Origin: Ophiosphaerella korrae
Taxonomy: Eukaryota; Ascomycota; Dothideomycetes; Pleosporales; Phaeosphaeriaceae
Assembly: GCA_028456385.1 (NCBI GenBank)
Contig: JALNQF010000006.1
Coordinates: 62,001 to 126,000 of the forward strand
DNA length: 64,000 bases
Direction of reading: 5' to 3'
In this document: positions 60,850 to 64,000 of the stretch, piece by piece
How the letters are laid out: the number at the start of each line of letters is the position of its first letter
Numbering within the stretch: position 1 is the first letter of the stretch
The notes under the pieces: model-generated
Told to the model about the DNA's origin: nothing
The model's input: the letters and a program-made list of their open reading frames with translations, nothing else
Databases searched by the model: none
Position numbers and translations under genes: made by a program

Positions 60850-63800
60850 ATGGGCTCCGACGACCTTATCGACTTCGAGATTATCGAAAACCAGAAAGAA
60901 AACATCCAGTCGCTTCCAAGTGGCCGCTCTGCAAAGGCACTGGCACAGCTCTACACCCCACCATTGACCGGGGCTCTTGGTCAAACCCCTTCTCCATCGC
61001 AGACTCAGGATGCGCACAACACGGCTCGACTGCAGTTTGAAAAGGAATTGCTCAACATTGACGATTCCGACGACCCGCTTGACATATATGACCGATATGT
61101 CAAATGGACCCTCGACGCATATCCATCGGCACAGAACACACCACAGTCGCAGTTATGTCCGCTGCTAGAGCGCGCTACCAAAGCCTTCCAGTCCTCGTCG
61201 CATTACAAAAACGACCCCCGCTACCTCAAGCTTTGGCTACACTACATCAGGCTATTTTCAGATGCGCCACGAGAGACGTTTGCGTACCTAGCTAGACATA
61301 ACATCGGCGAAACATTGGCGCTGTTCTATGAGGAATTTGCATCTTGGCTAGAGGCCGCTGGGCGCTGGACACAAGCAGAGGAAGTGTACAACCTTGGTAT
61401 TGATCGCGAAGCCCGCCCCACAGAGCGTCTGGTGCGCAAGTACGGTGAATTCCAGCACCGGTACGAGAACCGCCCACAGCAGGTGGCCGAGCCTACTAGC
61501 CCTGCTCTTCCCGCTGTTCGCCCGGCTCTAGCAGCAAAAATGGATCCATTTGCGCACGCTTCGCCACAAGCTGCCAGCCAACGAGCACAACAATCACGCC
61601 CTGGTGGGAGCTCATCACGATCAGGAAAGCCAAAGCTCGCAATTTTCTCAGACGGTGAAGAACCAGCAAGAACAGGGTCGAGCGGAAGCACAGAAGGCTG
61701 GGACAGCATCGGGTCATTGGCAGAGCGCAAGAAGGAGAATACTACCGAGGCACGACCATGGGTTGGGGAGACTCTGAAGGTCGGGAAGAAAAATACGGGT
61801 GTTGGGAAGATGATGATCTTCAAGGATGAGGTGAGTTGAGCGACCCGCCAGATCCTTTCCTTATATTTACGATCATAGGACTAATTGGTTGGCGTTTGCC
61901 TTGTTGTAATCAGACTAAATCAAATATCAATGTCGAAAACTCCAAACCACACCCGTTACGTGAATATCAACAAGCCTTGAATCCAAAGACGGGGAGGCTC
62001 GAAGTAGTTTTCGCAGATTTGGAAAATGTGTACCCCAACCATGATGACCCCATGTCAGAAGAGTACTCATTTGAGGAACTGCGCGCTAAGCACAGAGGGT
62101 GGCTAGATTACGACTGGGCCGACATACGACGCAAAGAGCAAATTGAGGCTAGAAAGGCTGCAGAAGCCGTTGCTTCTGCCAAACAGTCAAAACCTCAAGT
62201 GGACCCCCTGGTTCTCAAGCAGGTGGATGAGCAGTCATCGAAACCCAGAACAGTGCCTCTAAAAGGTAGCATCGACGATGGGATAGCTGCCAACGACGAG
62301 AATACACCACCTTCACAAGAGGATCTAGAAAAGGCGAAGGCAGCAAGGAAAGCTAGGAAGGAGGAGAAGGCCAACCGAACACGAAAGATTAAAGTCATGG
62401 ATGTCAAAGAAATCCGCAGCGAGACGCAAACTAGTAAGCAAGTTATCGACTTTTATCTAACTAGGATGCTAATACAGAACAGTCCAGACGAACTTAGATT
62501 CGCCAAGCAAGCCAAAAATTCGGCGAAAGAAGGGTGCGCGTGAAGCGACCATGACACTGCATACCAAGGAGGCCATGGATGAGATTTATGACATTTTCAA
62601 TGAACCGCTCAAGAATCCAGATGAGAGTCTCGCAGAAGCACATAGTGGAGGTGAGAGTAGTGACGGTGACGATGATGACGACACGTATACTAGTGCCGGT
62701 GAGAGTACTGGTACAGGTGGTTTGTCGTGCGCCAACAGCGAATTTGGGGATGAGACCACAGCTGCTGACTTCACTTTGGGCACGAGAGTGCTCGACCATA
62801 ATGACATAGGCTCGGAAGCAGACAACACTAATACCAAGAGCGATTCAGCATGGTCTGACTTCACAGAGAGCAAACACGTGCCTAAGGAACATCGAAAGGA
62901 CAGTTCTGATGAGGAGTCGGCGCAATCGGATGATGATTCGTTTGAAGAGACATCACATCAAGTTGAAACCGAACAGCAACATGACCCCGATCTTGTCACG
63001 CCTACATCACCAGGAGCACCAGCATCGTTACCTACACGTTATGTGCCTGTCCCACCTGAAGATTATAACCCTGCATTCCGGCCCTACCGGGATCCAGACC
63101 AAGCGGCAAACAATCGCTTACCATTCATGACGCCGATAGTGGAGAAGACTGAGTCTTCCTTGGGCATTGCGACAGCCTATTCTCAAAAAGAATATTTCGC
63201 AGCAAAAACACCATCACGTTCAAAGGGTACACTTCCCATCCTCGAGGATGACGATGAACCCTGCAGCAGCCCCTTTTCGGATCTGCTGGGGCAAGCTATT
63301 GATGGTCCTGGAAAAGTGGCAAAACTAGCATTGAGAGACACAAAACCTATCCCCAACGCATCCAGCGAGGAAGCGAAATCCAAGGCATTAGCTGTCAAGC
63401 AACAACCAACAGCCAAAGTAACGAAACTTAGTGGGCCCATCATTCAAGATGCCCAATGTAATCCTGTGGAAGAGTCGATCCGCAAATTTATCCTCCAAGA
63501 GGTGCAACCACCGCTGAGCACCTACGACGGATATTTTGCGGATGTTGAGGAAAGTTACTGCAAGGGTGCAGACATCCGCAAGTACACGAAAATGATCTCG
63601 AAGATGAGCAAGAACACGAGCGACAAAACTATGACAAATTTGGCAATGCCACCAACCCTGAGCTTTACAGGGACAGAGCGAACATATACGGTGAAACGTG
63701 AGCTCGGGAAAGGGGCATTCGCCCCTGTGTATCTTGTCGAAAGCTCTATGCCTGAAGGTGAGCAGGACGGGGATCGGCCCGTGCAGATGGGCAAGGGCGA

Positions 63801-64000
63801 ATTTGGTCTGAAGCGAAAGTCTCTCGAAGCGATCAAGATGGAGGACCCTCCAACGCCATGGGAGTTTTACATCATGCGACAGGCCAAGCGGCGCTTAGGT
63901 GTATCACGACCAGCTGAGTCTATTGTCGACGCATACGAGATGCATGTCTTCAAAGATGAATGCTATCTTATTGAAGAGTTCCGCGACCAAGGAACACTAC
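60850..64000 (+). CDS. bub1: Spindle checkpoint kinase BUB1 (right end cut by window)
   Basis: This kinetochore Ser/Thr kinase and scaffold of the spindle assembly checkpoint is incomplete here. Exons are 60850-61830, 61914-62433 and 62483 onward. An N-terminal KEN box (NQKENIQSL) precedes the Mad3/BUB1 TPR region (about residues 55-200: DDPLDIYDRYVKWTLDAYP, YLKLWLHYIRL, LFYEEFASWLEAAGRW). In exon 2, EEYSFEELRAKHRGWLDYDW matches the Bub3-binding GLEBS motif. A long acidic, disordered middle follows. The kinase domain opens near the edge with RELGKGAFAPVYLVE (Gly-rich loop) and AIKMEDPPTPWEFYI (ATP-binding Lys). The kinase domain distinguishes it from Mad3. Confidence 0.94.

Overview
This window is nuclear DNA of a filamentous ascomycete. 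The genes are interrupted by many short introns (about 45-105 bp, GT..AG, with CTAAC/CTGAC-like branch sites). There are fungal-only families (Zn2Cys6 regulator with a fungal transcription factor domain, Vid27, DUF3632, fungal F-box protein, polyamine/drug-type MFS transporter) and AT-rich patches that look mutated by repeat-induced point mutation (RIP). Protein similarity that I recognise suggests Dothideomycetes, probably Pleosporales; that placement is inference. No bacterial-type operon, CRISPR array, rRNA or convincing tRNA was seen.

Layout. 1-3.8 kb is a gene-poor, decayed block with a short terminal-inverted-repeat element (571-943), a broken MFS transporter relic and a C18 run. 3.8-6.8 kb holds a mitochondrial carrier and a three-RRM Gbp2/Hrb1-like SR protein. 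6.8-10.5 kb has no recognisable gene. 10.5-14.8 kb has an MFS transporter followed by a Zn2Cys6 regulator on the same strand, separated by a 12-bp minisatellite. 15.4-22.9 kb has three minus-strand genes: Vid27, a BRCT protein and a conserved protein of unknown role. 22.9-31.1 kb is sparse, with a PhzF-family enzyme, a secreted Gly/Asn/Gln-rich protein and an F-box protein.

32.3-45.6 kb is a dense housekeeping block: AP-1 beta adaptin, FEN1 (with a 5-nt microexon) divergent from glutaryl-CoA dehydrogenase, a Ubc4/5-type E2, a non-canonical poly(A) polymerase-like nucleotidyltransferase and trehalose-6-phosphate phosphatase. 46.1-52.6 kb has an RNase T1-like secreted protein, a DUF3632 protein, a 78-residue small protein and an APC amino-acid/GABA permease. 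52.6-56.5 kb is empty. A GH15 glucoamylase-type gene follows, broken by two transition-type stop codons inside its most conserved motif. Then come a small predicted protein and, running off the right edge, the spindle checkpoint kinase BUB1.

Most coding models were built by joining exons by eye. For each multi-exon model the summed exon length is a multiple of three and the joined product matches the expected family across the junctions, which is the main support for the splice sites. The genes do not form one pathway. Local relations worth noting are the transporter-regulator pair, the shared FEN1/GCDH promoter with an ACGCGT box, and candidate stress elements before the trehalose gene. The least ordinary items are the 5-nt exon in FEN1, the freshly broken GH15 gene, the RNase T1-like protein lacking the family's catalytic Glu, and the inverted-repeat element whose two arms are unequally mutated.
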